Origin: Mimachlamys varia
Lineage: Eukaryota; Mollusca; Bivalvia; Pectinida; Pectinidae
Direction of reading: 5' to 3'
DNA: 64,000 bases
Assembly (NCBI GenBank): GCA_947623455.1
Contig: OX392530.1
Coordinates: 31,837,405-31,901,404 of the forward strand
The number at the start of each line of letters is the position of its first letter. The first letter of the stretch is position 1. A program made the translations under genes and the position numbers. Below, piece by piece: positions 23,443 to 36,630 of this stretch. The notes beneath the pieces are model-generated. The model saw only the letters and a program-made list of their open reading frames with translations, ran no database searches and was not told the DNA's origin.

Positions 23443-23989
23443 ATCAGTAATAAGTGCTAAATTGTAATCTTCTGTAGAAGGAGCGACAACATTCGAGGTA
23501 CTGTATCAAAAAGTAGTAGATTAACTTATTATCCACAATTGTTGGACTGTATTGAAAGATGTTTCAGTTTTTGAAAAATGTACTTTTAAATAGTGATTTA
23601 TCTAACCGATTTTTGAACAACTAGGCCCGAGGTCACTGAAACAATGTTAGAGGTTTAACATGGCGAGATACTTTTTGACAGGCGCGTGTATCGCGGTCGG
23701 CAAAATCATATCCGATAATTAAAAGGGCCGACCAGCAGCCTCTTATGTTATAGGATAGGAAAAGGCCTGAGGTTAAAGTTTCAGTTCACATATGGCCTGA
23801 ATAACCAAAAGAGCTTCTGCCATGTCATGGTTGCAACACCCTGCATCCTTTGGGTTTCATTAAATGTTAAATTACACACTTCCAGTGTGGGATCTGCCAC
23901 AACAGTACAATATATATATACTGTGCAGTAATTTAATGAACACTTAATTTAGCTTTTCGATTCAAAAGAAGATTAAAACTATTTGAAAT

Positions 23990-25560
23990 TTTAAATATCG
24001 CTGGATTGCCAGTTTTTGCCCCAGCCCCATTATCTGTATAAATTTGAATCCAATTAATGAATTTTAATGTATCTAGAGATGCTACCACCAAAATATGAAT
24101 GTTTTCAGTCAGCTCCATCATTTGTATAAATTTTAAATCAAGCCACCTAGGAATGCTACCATTAAACTTTATATGAATGTTATACATGGCTTAGACACAG
24201 AAAAGTCATTAACGTGAATAATGCCAAATGGACCCCCTTACGTCCCTGCCCTTCAAGCCCCTGGAGGATCATCGCCATCATTTAATTTGTATAAATTTGA
24301 ATCCCAGCCATCTAGGGATGCTTCCACTGAAATCTATTGCATGAATGTCATACATTGCTTTGATCCAGAAAAAAAGTTGTTAATATGAATATTGCTAAAT
24401 GGTCCCCTTTGGGCTCAGACACCTAGGGAGTTGACCCCATCATTTGTATAAATTGGAATCCCCACCACCTTAGGATGCTACCACTGAAATATGACTGTTG
24501 TAATTGCTTAGAACTAGAGAGGAAGAAGTTAATATGAATATTGCCAAACGGATCCATTTCAGTCCCACTCATCAGGCCTCTTGGTGGTCAGTTTCATCAT
24601 ATATATGCATATGAGTCCCAGCTACCTAGGGATGCTACCACAGAAATATGAATGTTATACATTGCATAGATCCAAAGAAAAAGTTGAAAATGTGAAAATT
24701 GCCAAATGGAACCTTTTCGGTCCTTCCCTTAGGCCCCTGGGGGTCAGTCCCATCATTTGTATAGATTTGAATCCCAGCCATCTAGGGATGCAACCATTGT
24801 TATTGGAATGTTATACATTGCTTAGATCCAGAGGGGTGGTGTCATTAATATGAATTTTGCCTAATGGACCCTTTCGGCACTGCCCCTTGCATTGGGCCCC
24901 TGAGGGTCAGCCTATCATTTGTATAAAAGTTAATCCAAGTCACCTAGGGATGTCAACACTGATATATAAATGGTACACATATATATCCAAAGAAGAGGTT
25001 GTTGGTATGAATATTGCCAAATAGACCCCTTTCGACTTTGACCCCTAGGGGTTTAGCCCCATGATTTGTATACATTTGAAACCCAGCCACCTAAGGATGC
25101 ACCCACTGAAATATGAATGTTATACATTGCTTAGATCTAGAGACGTAGTTTATATCGATATTGCCAAATGGACCCACTCATGGTCAGCCCCGTCATTTGT
25201 ATAAATTTTAATCCGTCACCTAGGGATGCTTCCACTGAAATGCATTGTATCAATGTTGTAAATTGCTTAGACCCAGAGAAAAAGTCGTTAATATGAATAT
25301 TGCTAAATGGAACCATTTTGGCCCCGCCCCTCAGACCCCTGGGGAGCCATATAGCATTCCCATCATTTGTATATGTTTGAATCCCAGACACATGGATGCT
25401 TCCCACCATATTTGATCAAATTCCGATCAGCAGTGAAGAAGTCTTAAGTCAATTGTTGACGGACGGATGCCAGACGCCACAGTATGACATCAGCTCATTT
25501 TGGTCCCTTTGTGAGCTGAAAATGACAATGACCAACTTTCGAGGTCACACGGGTCCAATT
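23990..25560. repeat. Diverged second copy of the 157-bp tandem array element
   Basis: About nine degraded units recognisable by CCCATCATTTGTATAAATTT (near 24275, 24435, 24590, 24750, 24910, 25060, 25190 and 25365). The same terminal module as the 43-44 kb element follows: TTGACGGACGGATGCCAGAC, then AGCTCA facing TGAGCT near 25555. It is older and more diverged than the TBPL1 intron copy. Confidence 0.65.
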
Positions 25561-25596
25561 AGTCTGAAGAGTTCTGACTCTATGATCCGCTGAAAT

Positions 25597-25635
25597 ATTG
25601 GGACGGCTAGCGGCTCGGCCTCTAGCCGTCCCAAT
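25597..25635. repeat. Short GC-rich hairpin, 14-bp perfect arms
   Basis: ATTGGGACGGCTAG and CTAGCCGTCCCAAT enclose an 11-base loop. It sits just past the end module of the 157-bp array element. Confidence 0.85.
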
Positions 25636-26045
25636 ACCAAAAGGCCCAGAGTACTGTGTGGTGTTTGACAAATTGATACAGATCTGGATTAAAGTTTTAT
25701 GAAACAAATATCCCATATCTACTTTTAAGGTCACAGGTCCCCGCTTTTGACCGTCAGTTGAGAGTTCACCCTGTGAGGTAGGCTTTTGGTTCTGTGTCCT
25801 GGCCGAGACAAACCTAAGTCCAATAAAATGGCATGCTTGCATTGACGCTCAGCAGTTTTGGAGAGGAATGTCCAGTTTAGCCGCTGTCGGTATAATTTTA
25901 CTGGGTAGAATGTTCTGCTTTGGGCCTTCAGTAACTTGTACTTTCACTAGGGTATCCGTGTAAAAGTTTCAGTTGTTCATATTTTGCCCCTTTAAGGTAG
26001 GACAAATGGTTTTTGTTGACGCTTCGTTATTCCTTTCTCAGATTT

Positions 26046-27900
26046 TATTTCGCGATACCAAACTGAAACAGAGCTTGGAGTGCGCAAATCTGAATGGAAT
26101 TTAACATGGTGGCTTGCTTTTTTAACTTTGATTTTCTATTCCATTCTGTGAGGAATTGACCATTTGGAATTGCATGGAAGTTTAAGGTCATTTTGTGCAT
26201 GTGCATACTATGTACCAGGAGGACGCTTGTATATCGTTCACCTATCCACATATATCATGCAGATTAACAATGCATGAGACTTGTGAAAAGAAAATTTATG
26301 AAATTTCCATCAGTCCTTTAATTCAACAATTTCTCCTTTTCTTAACGAAATCTTCGTTTTACTTGGATGACACATCAATACGCCTGAAGTATTTTGACAG
26401 TGTCAATAAAAGGCAATGCATAAGAAAAATATTTACACCCGATCCTAGAATCTGTCATATGTAATCAGATTAAGCCATTGTCGGCAGACAAACTCGTACA
26501 ATAACTATGTCTTTTACTTCCTTTAACACAATCCTACAACACAAACAAGATTAGACGATCCGGCACATCGTTCGGCCCGAGGCCCCAGAAGGTCGACTTA
26601 ATGGGCTTATCTGGTCTGTACGGCCTCCAGTCACAGAACAATTGGATTTTGGTCTGCTTTGATTTGATTAAGTATCCTATAAGCTATAAGTAATTATGGA
26701 CTTGTCTCCATGTGTGTACTGAAATATAGACCCCAGTTCCAATAACACAAGAGGCCGCTGGCCGGCATTTGGTCATGATATTGGATTTTGCCGAATGCGA
26801 CCTGTAAACCTTTTATGAACAAAGCTTAGCATTCAACATCTCCAGGACTTGATAATAACAGCTACTATTTTAAGGAAGCTGTAAAACTGTCAGGACACAG
26901 CATGGCTGGATTTGCATAAAGTAATTCAGTTATCGTAGTTATGCGGTATCCCATCGTCGGAAACCCACGGTACACTTTTCTAAACGTCAGATAAGGTGTA
27001 CCATGGGTTTCCGACGATGGAGATATCCATGCTTTTATTTTCATGAAAAAAACCCAGACTTCATTGTTTTTGGATGAACCGGTGTTTTGAAGATTTCTAG
27101 CACAAATTAGTATACCTCATTATTGTTAGTTAATCGGTCAGGACAAAACCAATTGTCTGTCTTTCTCATTAAAATTACCTAATTAATATCCCGTACCACA
27201 GCCAAAACTATAGTAATACCAATGAATCGTACATTTCACTTGGTAAGAGTTGCCATATACCGTTCTTGAAAGGAAATTTTAAACTCGCACACAAATTAAG
27301 ATATGGCCGACTATCAAACGGAGTCAACCGATTCACGGTAATGATACAGCCGTCGAAGATTGCATGGGATTAAGGGAAGTTATATTTTTAATCAAGGTTG
27401 CCATGTTCAAAAGTACAGTCCAGATATTTCTTTAGGTGCGTGCAATGGAATAACTGGAGATTAGTCAGTGAGGGTCAAATTGCTTGTAGTTCAGCTTACA
27501 GGAACAACGTATAACCTGGAACATTTGGTAAGTAGTTTGTCAACAGGCAGGGCTACAAAGCTAGCTAAGAGATCGTTTATTTATAACTGACCTATATCCA
27601 AAGTCACAGCTGTTAAGCGTGTTTATTGGAAATTACTTCTCAAACAAAATGGATTGTGGTAATTAAGAATGACACTAACCCGCACAATTAACCTAGCAAA
27701 GCCCTTCAATGATTGGCTTAAAAAAAATCCTCCAATGATGAACGTAAACACATACGGATGGTTGCACATTTGAAGCTTGTGGATAGGTAAAGGAAACAAG
27801 ACAATGAAGTATATTGTATCACATACAATGTATATATAACTGAAATCAATCGACTCTTTACTGTCCTTATCGGACTCATTCAGACATACCGACGATCATC
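26046..27900. other. Intergenic stretch between 157-bp array and 30-bp array
   Basis: Apart from the hairpin at 26951 nothing gene-like is recognised. The plus-strand frame 26195-26464 (89 residues) shows no known motif and no splice or promoter context. Confidence 0.3.
26951..27020. repeat. Short hairpin, 25-bp arms
   Basis: CCATCGTCGGAAACCCACGG TACAC pairs with GTGTACCATGGGTTTCCGAC GATGG with one mismatch; the loop is about 20 bp. Located between SF3B5 and the 28-kb minisatellite. Confidence 0.85.
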
Positions 27901-27914
27901 TTCGATATCAAGAG

Positions 27915-29530
27915 GCCAGGGTGTAGATATCGAGCGGTGATCGTAAAGCCCTGGATATCGAGCGGTGATCGTAAAGCCCTGGATATCGAGCGGTGTTCGT
28001 AAAGCCCTGGATATCAAACGTAGGTGAACGTTACCCCTGGATATCAAACGTTGGTTATCGTAACCCCTGGATATCGAGCGTAGGTGATCGCTACCCCTGG
28101 TTATAGAGCGTAGGTAATCGTAACCCCTGGATATCGAGCGTAGGTGATCGTTACCCCTGGTTATAGAGCGTATAGGTAATCGTAACCCCTTGATATCGAG
28201 CGTAGGTGATCGTAACCCCTGGATATAGAGCGTTTGTAATTGTAACCCCTGGATATAGAGTGTAGGTGATCGCTACCCCTGGTTATAGAGCGTAGGTAAT
28301 CTTAACCCCTGGATATCGAGCGTAGGTGAACGTTACCCCTGGATATCAAACGTTGGTTATCGTAACCCCTGGATACCGAGCGTAGGTGATCGTTACCCCT
28401 GGATATCGAGCGTAGGTAATTGTAACCTCTGGATATCCAGCGTAAGTGATCATAACCCCTAGATATCAAACGTAGGTTATCGTTACTCCTGGATATAGAA
28501 CGTAGGTATTCGTAACCCCTGGTTATAGAGCGTAGGAGATCATAACCCCTGGATATCGAGCGTAGGTGATCGTTACCCCTGGATACCGAGCGTAGGTGAA
28601 CGTTACCCCTGGATATCGAGCGAAGGTAATTGTAACCATAACCCCTAGATATCAAACGTAGGTTATCGTTACTCCTGGATATCGAGCGTAGGTATTCGTA
28701 CCCCCTGGGTATCGAGCGTAGGTAATCGTAACTCCTTGATATCGAACGTAGGTAATCGCAACCCCTGGATATAGAGCGTAGGTAATCGGAACCCCTGGAT
28801 ATCGAACGTAGGGGATCGTTACCCCTGGATATAGAGCGTAGGTATTTGTAACTCCTGGATATCGAACGTAGGTAATCGCAACCCCTGGATATAGAGCGTA
28901 GGTAATCGTAACCCATGGATATCGAGCGTAGGTAATCGTAACCCCTGGATATATAGCGTAGGTAATTGTAACCCATGAATATCGAGCGTAGGTAATCGCA
29001 ACCCCTGGATATCGAACGTAGGTATTCGTAACCCCTGGATATAGAGCGTAGGTAATCGGAACCCCTGGATATCGAACGTAGATGATCGTTACCCATGGAT
29101 TTCAAGCGTAGATGATCATAAACCCTTGATATCGAGCAAGTAGGTGATCGTTACCCCTAGGTATAGAGTGTATAGGTAATTGTAACCCCTGGATATCGAA
29201 CGTCGGAAGGTGGTCGTAACCCCTGGATATTGAACGTAGGTGATCGTTACACATGTATATAGAGTGGTAGGGGGGTCGTAACCCCCTTGATATTGAGCGT
29301 TGGTGATCGTAACCCCTCGGTATCGAACAAAGGTGATCGTAACACTTGGACATCGAGCATAAGTGATCACAACGTACCCCTCGATATCCAGCTTATATGA
29401 TAGTAACCCTGGATATCGAACGTAAGTGATCGTAACCCCTTGGTTATCCAGCGTAGCTGATCATAACCCCCATGCCGAGTGTAGGTGAGCGTACGGTAAC
29501 CCTTAAATATCTAATATAGGGATCGTAACC
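27915..29530. repeat. 30-bp minisatellite downstream of SF3B5
   Basis: About 53 diverged copies of CGTAACCCCTGGATATCGAG CGTAGGTGAT (30 bp), with some 29- and 31-bp units and small indels. It differs in sequence from the 39-kb array and is less homogeneous. Four more units occur at 29679-29805, and single drifted units near 29930 and 30230. Long minus-strand frames (LRSISRGYDY repeats) are by-products. Confidence 0.95.
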
Positions 29531-29859
29531 CATGTTCCCTGTTTGATTAACGGTCTTAAACATATCTTAACTTAAAATTCTCAATAGGAAAGCATTACAA
29601 AAGTGAAGGAGAAACCTTTCATTAAGGAATTTCCCTTAAATTCTGTAATGCTTTCCTTTGGAGATTTTAAAGTTAAGGAATCGAGCGTAGGTGATCAGAA
29701 CCCCTGGATATCGAGCGTAAATGAGCGTAACCCCTTGATATCGAGCGTAGGTGGTCATAACCCCCTGGATATCGAGCGTAAGGTGATCGTTAACCGAGGG
29801 TTCGAGGCTGGACGGCGAATTGAAGGATTTATATTGCTGTATCAAAGTAATTTAGACAA

Positions 29860-31660
29860 AATGTCCTCCAACAGATCCAAGACTTATTGTAACATATCGG
29901 TATGAACCTTTGGTTTTGGGCTGGGCATCCTCGATATCCATGAGTTACGCTTACCTACGCTTTCTATATATGTAATTTGCAAAATTGAAGGCACGGAGAT
30001 AGCAGTTTGAATGGTTCCAGGTAAACAAAACCTGACTAATATGGCTGATATTCCTTATTTGAGGATTACAAAGCAGCGAAGTCTGTCAATTTTTACCGTT
30101 TTATGACCGCGAGATTCTTTCGATGTACATTATGTTGTAAATCAAAGGGTCGAACTAGTCTTCATGCTTCAACAAGGTGGCGCACACACAGCGCCTTCAG
30201 TTTTCCTTGACATTATTGCAGGGGTGCTGCAAGCGTAACCCCTGAATGTCGAGGATACAGGCTGGACAATTCAACTGTTTCCAAGTTGTGACGCGGAAAG
30301 CCTCGTTAGAGTTGTGGTAACATTCACTGGGAACGACGAATTTGACGCTCTGGAATTGCATATAGTTTTGGGATCGTAACTGCGTCACGTTTATGACTCG
30401 TGGGGAATAAGTCTCAGAGGTCATCCTAGAATCATTTGACCACTTATCTCTATGGTTATGGGGTGGAGATCTCGCCACTCAACCAATGAAACCCTTCATT
30501 TATCCATAACTTAAGAAAGCTAACAATAACTCTATTGATTAGTTCCAGATAAGTTGCAGTTGGTCAAACTAACATTGATAAATAACTAGTTTGGCCTCTT
30601 CCCTCAGAACCAAGGGGGCAGACAGGTACACCCAATTTATTTTTGGCAGTTACCCTTTTGCCAAGGATACGTCTAGCTAAATATGGTCATAATACCGTCA
30701 TCCTAATAGAAGGATTAAAAAAACGAGTCCATGTTTTATCTCCCCTATTTGGTGCTACCCCTCGATCTGCCCATAGGGGGATCAGACCAATTAAAAGTTT
30801 ATATACAAACCAAGTTTGGACGAAATCCAGTCTTTTCTACAAAGATCCGTCCTCCACCATTTACACACAATTGGTTCTCATTCTGTCAAGGATGTTTCTG
30901 ACTAAATTCTGGTCAAGATACCTTCATCATTACTTCAGAAGAAGGATTTAAAAGCGATTCTTCTGTTTATCCTATCGGGCACATTCCATTTATACAAAAT
31001 TCAGCCCCTTTAAAAAAAGATGCCGAATTCGGACAAACAATTGAAATTTCACGACTCGACCTAGTCCGACCTCGGTGCGAATTAATTACAGCATCTTAAT
31101 CACATACTCCCTGATATCTAAAAATATTGAAAAGGTCCACGGGGCCTGAATTTTAAGTCTGTACATAAAAGGTATGAGAGTGTTCAGACACGAAGGCAAG
31201 GATTTTTAAAACACACAGTATCGTATTACCAGCTATGGTGGGTTGTTAACTGGACCTGCTTGACATTTTAAAGAACAGAACTGGAGAAATTTTGACAAAA
31301 GAGAACAGGTTGTGCACAATAAAATAAGGAATTTTTTTTTTTTTTTTTGGAGCAGTGTATCATACAATTTCGGTTCGTGTGCACCTGAATTCATTTAATA
31401 TTATTCGGCCAATTATATTTATTAAAAAAAAACAATCTATTTTAAGAAATATTAAACACATCGCAAATAACTTTTCCTGACAAATTGACCGGGTACGAAT
31501 ATTTCTTTAATTATTTTTTTACTTACTGAGATTAGTTAATGGGGCCAAAATTGTTTAATTAGTTTTGGTGGATACTAAACGGAAGTGTGTGTTACAATAC
31601 TCCAAAGATAGCACACATGCTACCACACCTATAGAACCTATAGTTTATTAGAAGAAGTAG
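29860..31660. other. Intergenic stretch with degraded repeats
   Basis: No exon or RNA gene recognised. 30600-31110 holds loosely repeated sequence (ACCAAGTTTGGACGAAATCC and similar) that resembles 56090-56270, probably an old dispersed element. A poly(T) run is at 31330-31348. Confidence 0.35.
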
Positions 31661-31669
31661 CTTTAAATT

Positions 31670-32070
31670 CATAACACATTTGACCCTTGTGACCCTGAAA
31701 GTGGGTTAAGTGTATCCTTTTGAACACATTTTGTAGCCCTTCATTACAGAATGCTAGAGGACCAATATCAGTAGCATGTATGCTATTTCTGGTTATTGAC
31801 AAGAAATCGTTTAAATATTTTAATGCATTTTACCCCCGTGGCGTTGATACGTTGTGAAGGTAATTCACTTGAACAAATTTGGTATTCCTTCATCCAATCA
31901 AGCTACAGGTCCAAAATCAGTACCCTGGAACATTTGGTTATTGAGAAGTCTTATGGAAGATTTTAAACACAAATGACCACCGGTACCGTGATCTTGAAAA
32001 GGGGTCAACATTATCGACCTAAAAAACATAGCAGCCTTTCATCCTAGCATGTTGCAGGCCTTTCAGGCAG
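31670..32070. repeat. Diverged tandem repeat of about 130 bp, copy 2
   Basis: Three degraded units with AACACATTTGACCCTTGTGA, GTAGCCCTTCATTACAG and CCAATATCAGTAGC, matching the array at the left edge of the window. Confidence 0.5.
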
Positions 32071-32478
32071 GTGATCTAAAATTAGACTCATATGATGTAC
32101 ATACCAACACAGACGAGGATATATGGTGATTAACATATTCAATACCTCCTCCTTCTGCAAGTTGATCAAGTACATATTATATGTAGTTACTGTATTTGAC
32201 CCAATAAGTTTGTCCCCTCCCCTAATTGGATGATATAAAACACTGACTAAGACATTTACTTATTTTACATACTTAAGTGAAATATTCACAGAATCATATT
32301 CAGAGTACTTGGGAGCAATTATAGTCGATGGCTTGCTCAGTTTGACTATTTAGTATTAATTAGTCCAAATACCACACTTTTTTCCCTCTGTGCTAATTTG
32401 GTTGTATAGACTAGCATGAGTATATCAAGGACTGTACTTTCCCCTTCCAAGGAAATCAAACATGTATACCATGTAAAC

Positions 32479-32877
32479 TTAAAGGCCAAATATTCGTAAC
32501 TTTCGGCAAAACTTGAAGCGAAAATTAAGCCTAATAACTTATTTTATTTATAGATTTAGCTAAGATAAGCTGATAACAGCAATATTCAAGAGGCATACTT
32601 ACGCGGTTACCGGTACACTGTACAGCAGCAATTGAAGCTAGGTATTTGTAAACACGCGTCCGTTCTGTGCTGTCTTCTACCTTAAGTTTGTTGTTGAAGT
32701 GGACCACACCTGAATTATTTTCAATTCTATGTAATTTTTTGTCAACAGTTTCTTGTTCGTTACTGCTCAGGTTTACTTCGTTTTAGACTTACTTTTGCAT
32801 GGTTATCAACTCTTTTTTTTTCAAAATTTTTCAGAATCCCGAAAAATTTCCTGAAGTTACGTATATTGGGCCTTTAA
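32479..32877 (+). mobile_element. TTAA inverted-repeat element, copy D, full length
   Basis: Uninterrupted copy, 391 bp between TTAA sites, giving the reference length of the family. The left end is slightly diverged (AGGCCAAATATTCGTAAC) and the right end matches the family. No open reading frame of note. Confidence 0.75.
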
Positions 32878-32879
32878 GA

Positions 32880-35800
32880 AGGTGTCGTTCATAAAACAAA
32901 TTTTACAAATACAAATACTTTCAAACAGATTTTATTTTTAAGAATAGAAAAATGAACAATGAGATGAAGAAATAGTGAATGATTATTTTGTGTCTTACCT
33001 AGACTCCTCTCAAACTGAATGTGATTTAAACAATCCACCATCAGTTTGAACATTCAGATATCCTTCATCACATTTACAGATACACAGTATACCTACAATA
33101 TGTTAACATCATCAAACAACAGTAACGTAAGTTTGAAATACAGGTTGAAATGCTATCAGTTGTTATTTTTTGGTTTGACTGAGTCAATGAACAGAGCCGT
33201 CAATTCTTGACTCACAATTACCCTACAAAACCTGAAAATAATTTGTTCGAAATAAAATGCATCTAATATTAGCCTTCCACCTGCACACTGTTCACAACCC
33301 TACACATTATAATGTACAGACATTTAGCACATTTTTATGTAAACAGCAATACCTGTTTTCTGTACCTGATATAAGTTTACCTGTCATATAAAAGTACAGT
33401 TAATTAGCACAAAATGTTAACCAATCAGCATTTTCTTTAACAATCACCTAAATGTACTATGCACAGTGCCTTAGCAGAATTTTGAAGATAACCACCAAAC
33501 CAGATATTGTTCGGTATATTTCCATACTGTACAGTATCTTGTGTACATTTCATTCATACACAAACTGACACACAATACCTTGACAATATTTTGTTTGTTT
33601 ACTTGTTTTTGTAAAAAAGTACTGTAGAGTTAATGATTTTTGCGAGGCTAATATGAATTTAGCAGTTGTCCTGATCAGGATAAGTAAGCAGGTATCATCT
33701 TGTGTATGTCTGTATAAACTATTGTATACCGGTAGATATATTCTGATATTAGCTGAAAAAATTAGGTCAGTTGTCGTGTTGAATTTATATTTTTCAACTA
33801 TTTAATCTGTACACAAAGTATCTACAAGTTTACTCTATTCAGATATTCTAGTCACTATCAAATATTACAAGATATTCAATTTTGATCTTTCTTTCACGGC
33901 AGCAAAAAAGCAATATCAAATTTCCCACAAATATCAACAACTTCACAATCAATTTTCCTGATTTGTACTGATAAAATAAGATGCCATCCTCAGTATATAC
34001 GGTTTATTATATACAGTACCTTAGCACATTTTGATACAACCTAGTACCTAAGCACATTTTTGAGATGTGGATGTACCGTAAGTACCTAAAGCATGATTTT
34101 GATATTTACAGCTTTACAGTACCTTGGCACTACTGTGCTGTTATCGAAAATAAGCCATAAAAAGTATTGTATACACATTCTATACGTAAAACTGTCAATA
34201 CATTTTATATGGATATCCCCGGACAGTTAGCACATTTGTATGGATATCCTCATACAGTTAGCACATTTTGTATGAATATGCCATACAGTTAGCACATTGT
34301 TTAAGGATATCCTCATACAGATAACACAATTTTTATGGATATCCCCCTACAGTTAGCACATTCTTTATGGATATCCCTATACAGTTAGCAGTTGTATAGA
34401 TTTCCCCATACAATTAGCACATTTGTATAGATATATTCACTTAGTTAGCATATTTTGAATGGCTCATCCCCTACAGTTAATAGCATATTTTGCATACCAC
34501 ACAGAATAGTATTATATCTTATTACATTTGATACTAATAAAGCCATATTAAACACAGTACCCAAGTAAAGTAAGTATATCCAGTAATATAAACAGCACCT
34601 CAGAATATGTTTGAAGCTTTAGTTATGCCCTTAATATCATCTGAATGAAAAACAAACAATGCATTGTAGTAAATATGCTCTCTCAACCGTGGTGCTAAAC
34701 ACTACAATTGATAAAGCATTAAATCCTTCCAAGTGATACACTGGGTCACACAATATCAATAGCTCTAAGTACATTTGTACCTCCACTCTCTCACTCAATG
34801 ACCGTCCAAATACATGTACACAGCTAATAGTTATACAGATATTACAGGCATTCACCACAAGACAGTTTATACATTAAACAAATACATCAGAGTTGACCAA
34901 TGCAGTTTGACTAAACTCTGCTGTACATTAGTTACACCAATTTACACATTTGACTTGCATGGGATGTGTACAAAACAGTACAATAGTCGCACCAATTTAT
35001 ACCATTGGACTTCCATGGGATTTGCACAGAACAGTCCAAAAGTTACACCGATTTACACATTGGACTACCATAGGATGTGAACGCCAGAGTACACTGAAGA
35101 ACAATTCCTCCAAAAGAACAATCATACATAACACACATAATGCAAAAATTCTCACCAGAAACAACCATCCATTCATTATATTAATTAATTCATTTACTTC
35201 AAAATGAACATAAATCAGTACAAACTACAGTACACACGGTGACACAGCAGGCATGTGAAGTGACCACCAGACTAATAAACAATGCTTCAGTTATTACAGG
35301 TGATAATAACTATCATGTACTGTTTTGTATTTCTTTTAAGATTGCAAAACAACAGGAAGAAGGGCTTGGTAAGAAATACCTGTGACAATAATACCCTTGA
35401 AGGATCCAAAACAGATGTTTCTATAACCAGTTACAAGGCAGCAACCTCTTGAAAGTGTCTTAAGTGAACAATTTGCTGATTTTATTAGTGGCGACAAAAT
35501 TTCAAATGACAAAAAATATGCTCTGAATTAAACCAAAATCTCAGAATTGTGCTCAATTCAAACAAAAGAAATATTATCAAATAGTTCATACTGAAGTATT
35601 TGCAAAAGTATTAGAAACTGGATTGGCCTGGATATTATGCATAGATGGTGCGTAACATATGAATTTACTCTTTAAAACATTACGTTAAAAAGAATAAACA
35701 TCCTCAATACGTCTTGAATGATTACTGTATTATTTAAAAAAATTGTTAAATGTATTTGATGAATGAAATTTAATCATTCACCCCCGAAGACACATTTGAA

Positions 35801-36100
35801 CTCTTCCAATTCAAAGATTGGAAAAGTAAACTATGAAAATTCAGTAGTGAATGCCTTATTCAAGCTAAATGCTTCATTTATGGTATCAAATATTTAGAAA
35901 GTAAAAGTGGAAATAGCTGGTTTTACAATGACTTTATCAAATGGCAGTGAATTAAAACTAATACCTTGAAACAATAGATGTTATTTTAATAAGCAACCAA
36001 AACAAAATTATGATAATAGCACATGAGGTTTTACCCAACAACCTTTTGTCATGATCATCAGAAGAAATTTCCAACAAAGGACTAAGTATGGTTTTGCCTG
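32880..36100. other. Intergenic AT-rich stretch
   Basis: Apart from the 34.2-34.5 kb repeat, nothing gene-like is seen on either strand. Short frames near 34637-35207 lack family motifs. Confidence 0.35.
34190..34500. repeat. Imperfect 30-bp tandem repeat
   Basis: About ten loose units of TATGGATATCCCCATACAGT TAGCACATTT between 34200 and 34480. Non-coding. Confidence 0.65.
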
Positions 36101-36630
36101 TTTTTGGCCCCCAAATCCATCAAATTTTTAATTTCATTATTGAACTCTCAAATCATCTTATTTCAAATTTAGAATACATTCCTCATACAACTGTAATAGT
36201 ATTTATTTGTTATTTGTGCTATGGTTGCCATGGTTACCTTAACGAATATGCATAAATTATGCAAATGTACATATTTGGTAAATTTTGGTCAATTTTACAT
36301 AGTTTTTCACGAAGCAACCATAGAGCGCATTCTTGAACAAACTTTATATTTCTCCTAAAGATGTGGTATAAGTGCCCACATACTCTCATTTGATATCAAG
36401 TTTGTTCAAGAATGCACTCAATAGTTTCTAATAGAAAAACTATCCAAAAATGGGCCAAAATCGACTAAATGGTCAAATTTCCCTAATTTATGCATATCTT
36501 AAATGGTTGCCATGACAACCAGAGTTGAAACAATAAATAATCATTGTCTCAGTATCATCAGGGATGTATTCCATATTTGATTTGAGAGTTAAATAATCAG
36601 TTTTAAAATTTGATGATTTGTGGGCCAAAA
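36101..36630. mobile_element. Palindromic foldback element, about 530 bp
   Basis: Nearly the whole stretch is one imperfect palindrome centred near 36370. TTTTGGCCCCCAAATCC at the left end pairs with GATTTGTGGGCCAAAA at the right, GGTTGCCATGG with its inverse near 36510, and GCATTCTTGAACAAACTT with AGTTTGTTCAAGAATGC next to the centre. No coding frame. It lies in the intergenic region between SF3B5 and TBPL1. Confidence 0.7.

Noticed and set aside
28302..29370. Minus-strand frames encoding LRSISRGYDY repeats
   Set aside because: By-product of the 30-bp minisatellite. Other frames of the same array are also partly open, and indels break them.
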